Of a DNA stretch of 64,000 nt, positions 49,727 to 59,640 are shown piece after piece (the stretch's first letter is position 1; the number at the start of each line of letters is the position of its first letter). The stretch comes from Planktomarina antarctica. GTDB taxonomy: Bacteria > Pseudomonadota > Alphaproteobacteria > Rhodobacterales > Rhodobacteraceae. The DNA lies in the NCBI GenBank assembly GCA_029962705.1, contig JARPSE010000002.1, positions 1 through 64,000 on the forward strand. The letters are read 5' to 3'. Under the pieces are notes generated by a model, which ran no database searches, was not told the origin of the DNA, and saw only the letters and a list, made by a program, of their open reading frames with translations. A program made the translations under genes and the position numbers.

Positions 49727-49759
49727 GGGCGGACTTGTAGGGGTAGCGGCTCCACGACC

Positions 49760-51556
49760 CTACCCATCCATCTTCAACGCTGAAATAAACGCCTCCTGAG
49801 GAATGTCAACTTTACCAAACTGGCGCATCTTCTTTTTACCAGCTTTTTGCTTTTCAAGAAGTTTCTTCTTGCGGCTGGCATCGCCACCATAGCATTTCGC
49901 GGTGACGTCTTTGCGCATAGCGCTCAAAGTTTCGCGAGCGATCACCCTACCACCAATAGCTGCTTGAATTGGTATTTTGAACATGTGGCGGGGAATCAGG
50001 TCTTTGAGTTTCTCCACCATCGCCCGGCCCCGCGCGTCCGCACGGTCACGGTGCACCATCGTGCTAAGCGCATCAACAGGCTCATCATTCACCAGAATGC
50101 TCATCTTCACCAAGTAGTCTTGCTGATAGCCAATCATTTGATAATCAAACGAGGCATACCCCTTGGTCACGGATTTCAAGCGATCATAAAAATCAAACAC
50201 CACCTCATTGAGCGGTAGGTCATAAACTACCATGGCGCGGGACCCAGCATAGGTTAGGTCTATCTGCATGCCACGGCGATCTTGGCAGAGTTTCAGCACA
50301 TCGCCCAAATATTCGTCAGGCACCAAGATGGTAGCCTTGATCCGCGGCTCCTCTAGGTGATCAACCAGCGTAAGATCAGGCATATCGGCGGGGTTGTGCA
50401 ATTGCTCCACCCGTCCGTCACGCATATGAATGTCATAGATCACTGAGGGTGCTGTGGTGATCAGATCAATATCATACTCACGCTCAATCCGATCGCGGAT
50501 CACTTCCAGATGTAGCAGGCCCAAAAATCCACAACGAAACCCAAAGCCCAGCGCAGCGGAGGTTTCCATCTCAAAACTAAAGCTCGCGTCGTTCAGAGCC
50601 AATTTGTCAATACTATCACGCAGGTCTTCAAATTGTGCAGCATCCACAGGAAATAGACCACAAAATACTACTGGCTGGGCAGGCTTAAAGCCCGGCAAAG
50701 CTTCAACGGTTTGCTTGTCATGGCAAATGGTATCCCCTACGCGGGTATCACGCACCTGTTTGATCGAGGCAGTCAAAAAGCCAATCTCACCAGGCCCTAG
50801 TTCATCGATCATCTCCATTTGAGGCCGGAATACCCCAATACGATCCACGTGGTGGGTCGTATTGTTGGACATGAACTTGACACGTTCACCCTTTTTCAAC
50901 TTCCCATCAATGATCCGTACCAACACGATCACACCGAGATAGGAATCATACCAACTGTCCACCAACATAGCCTTTAAAGGTGCGTTTATATCGCCCTTCG
51001 GCGCTGGCAGCCGATGCACGACCGCTTCAAGAGTTTCTACAATTCCCTGACCCGTTTTAGCGGACACCTGAATAGCTTCGCTGGCATCAATTCCTATCAC
51101 ATCTTCAATCTGTTCCGCCACCCGGTCACAATCGGACGCAGGCAAGTCAATTTTATTCAAAATAGGCACAATATCATGATCTGCGTCCAGCGCATGATAA
51201 ACATTGGCCAAAGTCTGAGCTTCGACACCTTGAGAGCTGTCGACCACCAAAAGGGATCCCTCCACAGCCCGCATAGAGCGTGACACCTCATAGGCAAAAT
51301 CCACATGGCCCGGTGTGTCAATCAGGTTGAGCACATAACTCTCACCATTCTTAGCGGTGTAATCAATCCGTACAGTATTGGCCTTAATCGTGATCCCTCG
51401 CTCGCGCTCGATATCCATACTGTCGAGCATCTGAGCTTGCATATCGCGCTCCTTAACTGTTCCAGTCTCCTGGATCAGCCTATCAGCCAGCGTGGATTTA
51501 CCATGGTCGATATGCGCCACGATCGAGAAATTACGGATGTGAGAAAGAGCTGTCAT
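49760..51556 (-). CDS. lepA: Elongation factor 4 (LepA) GTPase
   Basis: Translational GTPase that acts on ribosomes in initiation and back-translocation under stress. The 598-aa protein has G1 AHIDHGKSTLADRL, the switch region ERERGITIKANTVR, G3 DTPGHVDFAYEVSR, G4 NKIDLPAS, and the LepA-specific C-terminal domain with KKLLEKQKAGKKKMRQFG. Length is the family norm. The PhnA-like gene follows it closely. Confidence 0.97.
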   Translation of the reverse strand: MTALSHIRNFSIVAHIDHGKSTLADRLIQETGTVKERDMQAQMLDSMDIERERGITIKANTVRIDYTAKNGESYVLNLIDTPGHVDFAYEVSRSMRAVEGSLLVVDSSQGVEAQTLANVYHALDADHDIVPILNKIDLPASDCDRVAEQIEDVIGIDASEAIQVSAKTGQGIVETLEAVVHRLPAPKGDINAPLKAMLVDSWYDSYLGVIVLVRIIDGKLKKGERVKFMSNNTTHHVDRIGVFRPQMEMIDELGPGEIGFLTASIKQVRDTRVGDTICHDKQTVEALPGFKPAQPVVFCGLFPVDAAQFEDLRDSIDKLALNDASFSFEMETSAALGFGFRCGFLGLLHLEVIRDRIEREYDIDLITTAPSVIYDIHMRDGRVEQLHNPADMPDLTLVDHLEEPRIKATILVPDEYLGDVLKLCQDRRGMQIDLTYAGSRAMVVYDLPLNEVVFDFYDRLKSVTKGYASFDYQMIGYQQDYLVKMSILVNDEPVDALSTMVHRDRADARGRAMVEKLKDLIPRHMFKIPIQAAIGGRVIARETLSAMRKDVTAKCYGGDASRKKKLLEKQKAGKKKMRQFGKVDIPQEAFISALKMDG

Positions 51557-51780
51557 AATTGGGATATGGAATAGAGTGCAGGTTTGGTCAATGGGGGATC
51601 AACATCCATATTCAACTGGACCTCGTTGCGACGGCTATTCTACCTTATAATGTGGAGTGCGGAGGCGGCTAAAAACTACCCGTTTCAACACATGTCTAAT
51701 ATCCAGAATAGTTTGTAGCGGCAACTATGCATCCAGCAAACCACAACATCCCAAGAACAAAATCCGTCGAAATTTAATAC

Positions 51781-51816
51781 ACAAATAAAAAAAGCCCTGC
51801 GAATTACAGGGCTTTT
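51781..51816 (-). terminator. Rho-independent terminator of rpmB
   Basis: On the minus strand AAAAGCCCTG (complement of 51807-51816) pairs with CAGGGCTTTT (complement of 51790-51799) across a 7-base loop, and the message continues into a T-rich tail. It is 22 bases downstream of the rpmB stop. Confidence 0.88.
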
Positions 51817-51837
51817 AGTTTTAGTCTGTAAAAGCTT

Positions 51838-52122
51838 TTAGACTGCTGCCTGCGCTTTCATAATATCTTTTTTGATCTTTAATGCAGTTCCAGATAGCTC
51901 GATGTCTTTGGACTTTGCCAAGAATGCATCCAAACCACCGCGATGATCAACAGTGCGTAATGCAGCTGCGGAAATTCGTAGTTTAAAAGCACGACCCAAG
52001 GTATCGGAATGCAAAGTCAGTTCATTCAAGTTTGGCAAAAACCGACGACGTGTCCGGTTTTTGGCGTGGCTTACATTGTTTCCACTCATTGGGCCTTTGC
52101 CCGTCAGTTCGCAGCGGCGTGC
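51838..52122 (-). CDS. rpmB: Large ribosomal subunit protein bL28
   Basis: A 94-aa ribosomal protein of the 50S subunit. It begins MARRCELTGKGPMSGNNVSHAKNRTRRRF, the typical L28 start, with the two-stranded GLDAFLAK and SGTALKIKKDI end of alphaproteobacterial forms. No zinc cysteine pairs are present. GAGG stands 9 bases before ATG 52122. Single gene with its own terminator. Confidence 0.96.
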   Translation of the reverse strand, partial: ARRCELTGKGPMSGNNVSHAKNRTRRRFLPNLNELTLHSDTLGRAFKLRISAAALRTVDHRGGLDAFLAKSKDIELSGTALKIKKDIMKAQAAV

Positions 52123-52340
52123 CATCTTATGCGTCCTCATTCAGAAATTGGAGACCCGAACCAAATGGCTGCGGGTGAAAACTCGTTGACGGGGTTTAGG
52201 ATTATCCCATTGCGAGGTCAAGCCTTCTTGCAACCTTCACCTAAGCTTTAATAGAGATTTTTTTGGATTTTTGTGATTTAATTGCAAAATATTGGGTGAT
52301 ACCAGCTAAATTTTTATCCACTGAGTCCGAATCGATTACA

Positions 52341-53342
52341 CTAGGTTTTCTTAATGCGAAGGAAGCTTTGCACCACCCGTTCAGCCGCAACCGAGGGGGC
52401 AACCTCACCAGCACGGATTGCTGTTTGCATTGCTGACGAGGCTGCAGCGGCTTCAGGGTCATTTTCAAGCCGCGTCAACAACGCATGGCGTAGCTCAGTA
52501 TTGAACCAAAATGCGTTTTGATCAGCGCGAATTTTTTGCCAAACCTCGTTTTTTTTACGCCACGCCACCAAAGCCTGCATCTCGATCCAGCTTTGGTGGA
52601 GCCCATTTCCCTCAATCGCCGAGACCATCAACGCTTTAGGGAAATCTTCAGGATCCTGCCCGCGTTTGCGAAGCAAACGCAGGGCGCCAGCATAATCGGC
52701 ACATGTACGCGTGGCCGCAGCTTTCAGATCGCCGTCAGCCTTGTTGACCAATATCAAGTCCGCCATCTCCATAATACCGCGCTTGACCCCTTGCAATTCG
52801 TCTCCACCCGCAGGTGCCAACAACAGTACAAACAAATCAGCCATCTCAGCCACCATCGTCTCAGATTGTCCAACCCCCACGGTTTCAATCAACACCACAT
52901 CAAAGCCAGCAGCCTCGCAGAGCGCCGTTGCCTCCCGAGTGCGGCGTGCAACCCCACCTAGGTGGGTTTGGCTGGGCGATGGCCGAATAAAGGCGTTAGA
53001 ATGGCGCGACAGGTGATCCATACGGGTTTTATCACCAAGAATAGAGCCTCCAGAGATAGCCGAAGACGGATCCACTGCCAAAACTGCAACCCGGAGACCA
53101 CTTTCCACCAATTGCAAACCAAAGCTTTCGATGAACGTCGACTTACCCACGCCCGGTGTGCCAGACATCCCAATGCGAATTGCCTGTCTGTCAGTGCGCA
53201 AAGCTTGAAGCAGCTCGGCTGCTTGCTTACGGTGGGTCGGATGCGAACTTTCAACGAGAGTAATTGCCCGCGAAAGAGCCCGGCGGTTACCCAACTCAAT
53301 CTTCCGCGCTATCTCGTCTACCGCGAAGTCTTGTTTGCTCAT
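52341..53342 (-). CDS. meaB: MeaB/ArgK-family GTPase, methylmalonyl-CoA mutase chaperone
   Basis: A 333-aa G3E GTPase that protects and reloads adenosylcobalamin-dependent methylmalonyl-CoA mutase. Walker A is MSGTPGVGKSTFIE, then AVDPSSAISGGSILGDKTRM, the G3 region ETVGVGQSETMVAEMADLF and G4 NKADGDL. GGAGG lies 5 bases before ATG 53342; the extra 20 residues of the longer frame are not supported. The mutase gene is not in the window. With PrpE it indicates propionyl-CoA use through methylmalonyl-CoA. Confidence 0.92.
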   Translation of the reverse strand: MSKQDFAVDEIARKIELGNRRALSRAITLVESSHPTHRKQAAELLQALRTDRQAIRIGMSGTPGVGKSTFIESFGLQLVESGLRVAVLAVDPSSAISGGSILGDKTRMDHLSRHSNAFIRPSPSQTHLGGVARRTREATALCEAAGFDVVLIETVGVGQSETMVAEMADLFVLLLAPAGGDELQGVKRGIMEMADLILVNKADGDLKAAATRTCADYAGALRLLRKRGQDPEDFPKALMVSAIEGNGLHQSWIEMQALVAWRKKNEVWQKIRADQNAFWFNTELRHALLTRLENDPEAAAASSAMQTAIRAGEVAPSVAAERVVQSFLRIKKT

Positions 53343-53813
53343 CGATCCTCCAGGGCTATTTCTTGCCCAATTTAAGATTCTACGAAGACATGAATTGAAC
53401 ATCTATCTGCAGCCTGTGCAATTGCAAACACCAATGCCTCATCTTGGTCTCCAATTATAGCTTCAAGAGAGAGGAAAGCTAGCCTGTTGAAAACTCTTTT
53501 GCGCTTTTTACCTTTAACTTCTCAGCAACATTGTCTACCGCGCCAGGTCCCCTATTTGTCTAAGTAAAAGTATATTCGTGCAGATATGGTGAAATCCACT
53601 AGAATCAATTCATCACCTGCCAAGTTAAAATCTAAACCTAGTTACACCGCGGTATGCCAGCACATTACAAGTTATTCTGGCGACAAAATAACATATAGCA
53701 ACACCTTCCATTAACAGCTGAATAACATGTTGCGACTGAGGGTTTCCAAATGTAAAAAATGAACATGCAACCCACCCATAGACGCGCCCAGTTTTCTCAC
53801 AGATAAGAGCGGG
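53343..53813. other. 471-bp spacer without a supported gene
   Basis: Promoter side for both meaB (leftward) and hrpB (rightward). On the minus strand between about 53400 and 53540 one frame stays open for some 50 codons and has a coding look (a stretch DEALVFAIAQAADRCSIH), ending just upstream of meaB, while a neighbouring frame is open before it. There is no start or ribosome site, so this may be the decayed end of a lost gene. Nothing recognisable elsewhere. Confidence 0.45.
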
Positions 53814-56270
53814 GTGAAATTTGATCTGCCAATAGATGCGGTACTGCCGCAAGTTCTTGACTGCCTGACAACGTCAGGCCGTGTCATTCTGCAGGCCCCT
53901 CCGGGGGCAGGTAAAACAACACGAACTCCCCTAGCCATTTTACACTCAGATCTATGCAGTGGCAAAATTCTGATGCTAGAGCCCCGGCGCCTTGCCGCGA
54001 GGGCCGCCGCAGAGCGCATGGCGGAAACTCTGGAAGAGGCGTTAGGCGAGACCGTAGGCTACCGTATTCGTGGCCAATCCCAAATCGGGCCCAATACCCG
54101 CATTGAAGTGATCACAGAGGGTATCCTAACCCGCATGCTGCAATCTGATCCCGAACTACCAGGTGTGTCAGCTATAATATTTGATGAGTTTCACGAACGC
54201 TCATTAGCTGCTGACCTGGGTTTAGCTTTGGCTTGGGAGGTGCGCGAAACCCTACGCAATGACTTGTTACTTGTAGTCATGTCCGCCACCTTGGACGCAG
54301 AGCCTGTGGCCAAACTCTTGGGTAATGCGCCAATTGTAACTAGCGCTGGGCGTAGCTACCCAGTTGAGATCATCCATTTGCCGCGTCCAGCTAGCAAAAA
54401 TATATCCCTAGAAGTGCAAGCCAGCAGCCTAATCATACAGGCTATAGCCGAAACTGAAGGTGGAATCTTAGTATTTTTGCCTGGTGAAGCCGAAATCAAG
54501 CGGACGCACAGCCTTCTGCAAGACAAGCTACCTAGTACTTGCATCCTGCGGCCTTTGCTGGGAAATTTACCTTTTTCCACACAAAAATTGGCCATTCGTC
54601 CTGAGCCTTCTTTGCGTAAAATTGTTTTGGCCACAGCCATCGCAGAGACCTCCCTGACCATCCAAGACGTGCGAGTGGTAGTGGATTGCGGTTTATCCCG
54701 CCGAGCCCGCTATGATGCTTCCAAAGGACTCCAAAAACTGGTCACAGAGCGAGTAAGCAAAGCAGAGGCGATCCAACGCACTGGACGCGCCGGGCGGATT
54801 GCGGCGGGGCAATGCTACCGAATGTGGGCGCAAGCAGAAGAGGGCGCAATGCCCGCCTATGCACCACCAGAAATACAAATCTCTGATCTAGCTCCACTGG
54901 CCCTTGAATTGGCGCAATGGGGCACAGGGCCAGAGGACTTGGCCTTTCTCACGGCACCCGCACCCGGAGCATGGGCACAAGCACAGAGTTTGCTGGTGCA
55001 ACTTGGTGCCGTAATTGATGGCCGCCTAACACCGCATGGGGCTGCTTTAGCCAAGCTGCCCTTGCATCCTCGCCTTGCACAAATGCTGGTGCAGGCTGGG
55101 GATATTGCAGCACCACTAGCCGCCCTGCTGTCTGATCGTGATATTTTGATATCCAGACAATCTGACCTCACCCCCGCTTTAAAAATAATTGGTAAAAAAA
55201 TAAAATACAGTGACTTAAGTGAAAAAATTCGTGACATACCAGCCCTGAAACGTATTGAGATTGAAGCTAAACGCCTGGGCACACTTGCACCCAAACGGAG
55301 GGCGTCCGCTGTGTTCACATCGGCCCAGTGTTTGGCGCTAGCTTATCCCGAGCGGGTGGCGCAACGCAGGCCTGGCCCACAGCCGCGGTATATTATGGCC
55401 GGGGGCAAAGGTGTGGTTTTAGCCTTAGATGACACTTTGGCTAACGCTTCGTTTTTGGTAATCTCCGAATTGGGAAATCCTCATCATGGCACTGGCCCAG
55501 ACCCAAAAATCCGCCGCGCATTACCCATTGCAGAGGCTGACTTACGAGAAGTGCTTGGTAAGCAAATAAAATGGCAGAACACCTGTGTTTGGTCAAAGCG
55601 GTACCGGCGGATTATGGCTAGCCGCTCTGAGACCCTGGGGGCAATTACACTATCACACGATATTTGGGCACAGGCCCCTCCCGAAGCTATGGTCGAGGCC
55701 ATGCTGGACGGGATAAAGCAACTGGGCCTACGGCTGCCGAAAGCAGCAAAATTGTTGCAGTCCCGAATAGCCGCAGCGCATAATGACAAATTTCCAGAAA
55801 TATCTGATGCGGCTTTACTAAGAAATTTATCAGGCTGGCTGGCGCCTTATCTTGTAGGGGTGACCACCGAACAAGATTGGAAGTCTTTTGACCCGCTACC
55901 AGCGTTGCACGCCCTTATCGGTTGGGAAAATCTACACCAGCTTGAAACCATTGCCCCGGCGCAATTCACTACTCCGTTAGGACGAAAAATTACTATTGAT
56001 TACAGTGGCGAAAATCCTTCTATAGAATTACGTATTCAAGAAATGTTTGGTCAAACCCGCCACCCAATGATTGGTGTACAGCCTTTAAAAGTGACCCTTT
56101 TGTCGCCAGCGCATCGGCCAATTCAAGTTACAAGGGATATTCCAGGGTTTTGGATAGGTAGTTATGCAGATGTTCGCAAAGACATGCGGGCGAAATACCC
56201 GAGACATCCTTGGCCCGAAGATCCAACCCAAGCAGATCCAACTCTGCGCGCCAAACCGCGTAAGTATTAA
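53814..56270 (+). CDS. hrpB: ATP-dependent helicase HrpB (DEAH family)
   Basis: An 818-aa DExH-box RNA helicase of the HrpB group. Motif I QAPPGAGKTTRTP, motif Ia LEPRRLAARAAAERMA, motif II DEFHERS, motif III MSATLD, motif V ATAIAETSLTI and motif VI QRTGRAGRIAAG are all present. The HrpB C-terminal domain (PAHRPIQVTRDIPGFW, SYADVRKDMRAKYPRHPWPEDP) closes the protein. Translation starts at GTG 53814. Role in RNA metabolism is likely but not well defined in this family. It ends two bases from the convergent gnd. Confidence 0.95.
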   Translation: MKFDLPIDAVLPQVLDCLTTSGRVILQAPPGAGKTTRTPLAILHSDLCSGKILMLEPRRLAARAAAERMAETLEEALGETVGYRIRGQSQIGPNTRIEVITEGILTRMLQSDPELPGVSAIIFDEFHERSLAADLGLALAWEVRETLRNDLLLVVMSATLDAEPVAKLLGNAPIVTSAGRSYPVEIIHLPRPASKNISLEVQASSLIIQAIAETEGGILVFLPGEAEIKRTHSLLQDKLPSTCILRPLLGNLPFSTQKLAIRPEPSLRKIVLATAIAETSLTIQDVRVVVDCGLSRRARYDASKGLQKLVTERVSKAEAIQRTGRAGRIAAGQCYRMWAQAEEGAMPAYAPPEIQISDLAPLALELAQWGTGPEDLAFLTAPAPGAWAQAQSLLVQLGAVIDGRLTPHGAALAKLPLHPRLAQMLVQAGDIAAPLAALLSDRDILISRQSDLTPALKIIGKKIKYSDLSEKIRDIPALKRIEIEAKRLGTLAPKRRASAVFTSAQCLALAYPERVAQRRPGPQPRYIMAGGKGVVLALDDTLANASFLVISELGNPHHGTGPDPKIRRALPIAEADLREVLGKQIKWQNTCVWSKRYRRIMASRSETLGAITLSHDIWAQAPPEAMVEAMLDGIKQLGLRLPKAAKLLQSRIAAAHNDKFPEISDAALLRNLSGWLAPYLVGVTTEQDWKSFDPLPALHALIGWENLHQLETIAPAQFTTPLGRKITIDYSGENPSIELRIQEMFGQTRHPMIGVQPLKVTLLSPAHRPIQVTRDIPGFWIGSYADVRKDMRAKYPRHPWPEDPTQADPTLRAKPRKY

Positions 56271-56271
56271 C

Positions 56272-57690
56272 CTAGACGTCGCTCGTGCTATGCCATGGGC
56301 CATGGTGGCTTCCGTTAGCGTCGATCCTTTGGAAAGAATGTGCGCCAAAGTAATCACGTTGCGCTTGGATCAAATCAGTAGTGCCGCGTGCTTGGCGGAT
56401 GGTATCAAACCAGCTCAATGCCGCCGCCAAAGCAGGCACAGGCAGGCCTTTCAAAACCGCCGCCGAGACCACGCGACGCAGCCCTGCGATATTACGAGTC
56501 AAGACATTGATAAAATGCTCCGACAAGACCAAATGGCCCTCATGCAGATCTGTGCGGAGGGCCGCAACAATATCATCCAACATGGCCGAACGAATAATGC
56601 AGCCTGCACGCCAAATCTCTGCAATGCGCGCCAAATCAAGTGACCAATCAAATTCGTCAGAGGCGGCATTCAAAATCCTAAACCCCTGCGCATAAGCCAG
56701 CACACGCCCCACGATTAAGGCAGATTGTAGATCTTGTTCAGAAATTGGGATCATTATGTCAGTACCAGCCGGCACCAGTAAAGGCGCTGCCAACTCACGT
56801 GTGGCCTTTTGCGAGCTCAATACACGCGCTCCAACCGCCGCCTCGATGATGCTCGCGGTTTGCCCCATGCGGATAGCCTCAATAACCGTCCAGCGTCCCG
56901 TACCTTTCTGTCCAGCTTGATCCACGATCATGTCAACCATTTCTTCGCCTGTGGTTGGATCCTTAGCGGCTAGAACCTCGGCTGTGACCTCAATCAAATA
57001 GCTCTCTAACGCACCTCGGTTCCAACTACGAAACACAGCGGCGATTTCACTGGCAGCCAGACCCGAGCCATCACGCATCAATCCATAAGCCTCAGCGATT
57101 ATCTGCATGTCGGCATATTCAATGCCATTATGAACCGTCTTTACAAAATGTCCGGCCCCATCGGGACCCAAATGTGCGACGCAGGGATCCCCAAGGTATT
57201 TAGCAGAAATCGCCTCCAGTACCGGAGCGATGCTAGCATAAGTCGCAGCGGTGCCACCGGCCATAATCGAGGGGCCGCGCCGCGCGCCTTCTGAACCGCC
57301 CGATACTCCAATTCCAAGATAGGCCAGACCCACTGCCTCCAAACGCTTGGTGCGCGAAACAGTATCACGAAAATCAGAATTGCCCCCGTCAATAATAGTA
57401 TCACCCACAGACAGCAGCGGGATCAACTCATCAATGATTATATCAACCGGAGCTCCCGCAGGGACCAACAAAATAATCGCGCGTGGCGTGGGTATGGCAG
57501 CCACCAGCGCTTTAACGGTTTCACATCTCACCAGCCTAGATGCTAAATTACCAGCCGAAGCGATTAAGCCGTCTACCGCCGCAAGATCAAGGTTCCATAA
57601 GGCGACGTCATGGCCATGTTCTGCAATATTGAGCGCTAAGGCCGAACCCATCGTACCCACACCGATCAAACCCATATTCGCTTGTATCAT
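56272..57690 (-). CDS. gnd: 6-phosphogluconate dehydrogenase (decarboxylating)
   Basis: Oxidative decarboxylation of 6-phosphogluconate to ribulose 5-phosphate with NADP+. The 472-aa protein has the Rossmann motif GLIGVGTMGSALALN, DGGNSDFRDT, GVSGGSEGARRGPSIM, the catalytic lysine in HFVKTVHNGIEYADMQ, and the C-terminal RDYFGAHSFQRID tail. GGAG is 6 bases before ATG 57690. No zwf or pgl is near; its upstream neighbour is an unknown gene 36 bases away, so they are likely cotranscribed. Confidence 0.94.
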   Translation of the reverse strand: MIQANMGLIGVGTMGSALALNIAEHGHDVALWNLDLAAVDGLIASAGNLASRLVRCETVKALVAAIPTPRAIILLVPAGAPVDIIIDELIPLLSVGDTIIDGGNSDFRDTVSRTKRLEAVGLAYLGIGVSGGSEGARRGPSIMAGGTAATYASIAPVLEAISAKYLGDPCVAHLGPDGAGHFVKTVHNGIEYADMQIIAEAYGLMRDGSGLAASEIAAVFRSWNRGALESYLIEVTAEVLAAKDPTTGEEMVDMIVDQAGQKGTGRWTVIEAIRMGQTASIIEAAVGARVLSSQKATRELAAPLLVPAGTDIMIPISEQDLQSALIVGRVLAYAQGFRILNAASDEFDWSLDLARIAEIWRAGCIIRSAMLDDIVAALRTDLHEGHLVLSEHFINVLTRNIAGLRRVVSAAVLKGLPVPALAAALSWFDTIRQARGTTDLIQAQRDYFGAHSFQRIDANGSHHGPWHSTSDV

Positions 57691-57726
57691 CATACTCTCC
57701 ATTACGGTCTTGATAGTTTGCCGCAC

Positions 57727-58533
57727 TCAGCGGTCAAAATCTAACTCCACTAAAAGACATGCCCCACGCAGCATCGGATGATTGAGTGAGAATTCACTCA
57801 ATCCCACCCCACACCAAGCACGGCTCAAATGTTCCTGCATCGCCGCAAATAAATCACTCTGTCGCCAATATTTAGACCAGCCCGCAGGATGCTCTGACAG
57901 CGCGCACAATACACCGCAAGGTAAAAATGATTGTAAATCGATCTCCTGAAATTGATCGCCACCAGCGGTCAACAAAGCCAATACCCATTGGCCTTTTTCA
58001 CTATGCCAGGCAATCCCGCAAGACGCGTCATTACCTTCGGCTGTCACACAGCTTCCAATCAACATTGGATCAGCACCAAGCAGGTCCGCAATTCCATCAA
58101 TCGCAGCTTTACGGGTATAGCTTGGTTTCAGTTTCTTTTGCGCCGACGCAGCTTGCCGCGTCCATATACTGGGTGGAGTTGTAGTCACGTGCGAGCCCCA
58201 ACCGAGCTGGCCATCAAAAAACTCCTGTGCACCAAAATACCCTGACTGGTCTTCAGCAACCATCACCACACCATTGCCCAAGCCAGTAAAGCTGCCCGAT
58301 TGGCACATTTTATTAAAAACATGAAACAGCCCGAGGCCTAACCAAATCTCTTGGCCTTTCTGAGAGAACACCACAATTTGATTGGAATCTTGGAAATAGT
58401 CAGGATGCGCTTCAGAGATAGGGGCCGACAGTGCAGTGAAGCCCTGTTGTTCCACCCATTGCACAGGATTAGACGAGCGCCATTTGCTCTTCCAATCAAA
58501 TTTCCGAACCAGACATCCAACGTTCAAGGACAT
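57727..58533 (-). CDS. Protein of unknown function between argF and gnd
   Basis: A 268-aa soluble protein that I do not recognise. It is rich in tryptophan and aromatic residues and has no signal peptide, membrane segment or known motif; a segment MVAEDQSGYFGAQEFFDGQ and paired Gly/Trp stretches suggest a mixed alpha-beta domain. A central GIADLLGADPMLIGSC region might be a ligand pocket. It lies 106 bases downstream of argF and 36 bases upstream of gnd on the same strand. A link to carbohydrate metabolism through gnd is only guilt by association. Confidence 0.7.
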   Translation of the reverse strand: MSLNVGCLVRKFDWKSKWRSSNPVQWVEQQGFTALSAPISEAHPDYFQDSNQIVVFSQKGQEIWLGLGLFHVFNKMCQSGSFTGLGNGVVMVAEDQSGYFGAQEFFDGQLGWGSHVTTTPPSIWTRQAASAQKKLKPSYTRKAAIDGIADLLGADPMLIGSCVTAEGNDASCGIAWHSEKGQWVLALLTAGGDQFQEIDLQSFLPCGVLCALSEHPAGWSKYWRQSDLFAAMQEHLSRAWCGVGLSEFSLNHPMLRGACLLVELDFDR

Positions 58534-58639
58534 GCGAAACCACTTTGTAATAAAATCTTAAGTCACCCTTAAACCTCGGGCCAAAAACAACCAGTACCTT
58601 TTCCCATATCTTATCCATAAACTTGACCTTAAACCAAGC

Positions 58640-59566
58640 TCACTCTTTAAGGCACCACCGCATAATCGCTTTTTGCGCGTGCAATCTGTTCTCAGCCTCA
58701 TCGAACACCACCGAATGAGAGCCATCCATCACTGAGCTGGTTACCTCTTCATTACGATGCGCAGGCAGGCAGTGCATAAATAAAGCGTCAGGTTTAGCCT
58801 CAGCCATCAGGGCATCATCCACCTGATAGGGCCGTAGTTGATTATGGCGCCGCTCCCGTGCTGTTTGGCTATCATGCATTGAGATCCATGTGTCTGTGAC
58901 CAGCAAATCAGCCCCCCTGACTGCGGCTGCAGCATCACGCATGATCTCAATCTTAGCGCCCTTGGCCCGCGCCTCTGTCACAAACCCAGCTTCAGGATCT
59001 AATGTTGCAGGACCTGAAAATACAAAATCAAAGCCAAATTGACCGGCTGCATGAATGAAGCTGGCACAGACATTATTACCATCACCGGTCCACACCACCC
59101 GCTTTCCACGAATAGGGCCACGGTGTTCTTCATAAGTCATAATATCAGCCATAATTTGGCAAGGGTGGGTACGATTAGTTAAGCCGTTAATCACCGGCAC
59201 CGTAGCATATTCCGCCATTTCTAACAGCGTGGCCTCTTCAAAGGTGCGGATCATGATCAGATCTACATAGCGACTCAAAACTCGAGCAGTATCAGCTATC
59301 GTCTCGCCATGTCCCAGCTGCATTTCACTGCCAGACAAGACCATCGTCTGGCCACCCATTTGACGCACACCCAAGTCAAAGCTCACACGGGTGCGAGTGG
59401 ATGGCTTTTCAAAGATCAAAGCCACCATCTGCCCTGCTAAGGGCTGTTCTGCATCTAGAGTACCTTTGGGCAGTCCGGCTCGCGCCGTTTTGATCCGGGT
59501 CGCATCATCCAAAATACCACGCAGCTGCAGTTGATCAATTTGGTTGATATCAAGGAAATGTTGCAT
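58640..59566 (-). CDS. argF: Ornithine carbamoyltransferase
   Basis: Makes citrulline from ornithine and carbamoyl phosphate in arginine synthesis. The 308-aa protein has the carbamoyl-phosphate motif EKPSTRTRVSFDLG, the HPCQIMADI segment, DTWISM and the ornithine-loop HCLPAHRNEEV. argD lies 74 bases upstream on the same strand, so argD-argF form a biosynthetic unit; CarA provides its carbamoyl phosphate. Confidence 0.96.
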   Translation of the reverse strand: MQHFLDINQIDQLQLRGILDDATRIKTARAGLPKGTLDAEQPLAGQMVALIFEKPSTRTRVSFDLGVRQMGGQTMVLSGSEMQLGHGETIADTARVLSRYVDLIMIRTFEEATLLEMAEYATVPVINGLTNRTHPCQIMADIMTYEEHRGPIRGKRVVWTGDGNNVCASFIHAAGQFGFDFVFSGPATLDPEAGFVTEARAKGAKIEIMRDAAAAVRGADLLVTDTWISMHDSQTARERRHNQLRPYQVDDALMAEAKPDALFMHCLPAHRNEEVTSSVMDGSHSVVFDEAENRLHAQKAIMRWCLKE

Positions 59567-59640
59567 CGTTATGAATATCCTAAGTACTGGCGGGGCGCAT
59601 TCTCATACGCACTGACCGCATATATTGCTGAGCGCGCCAA

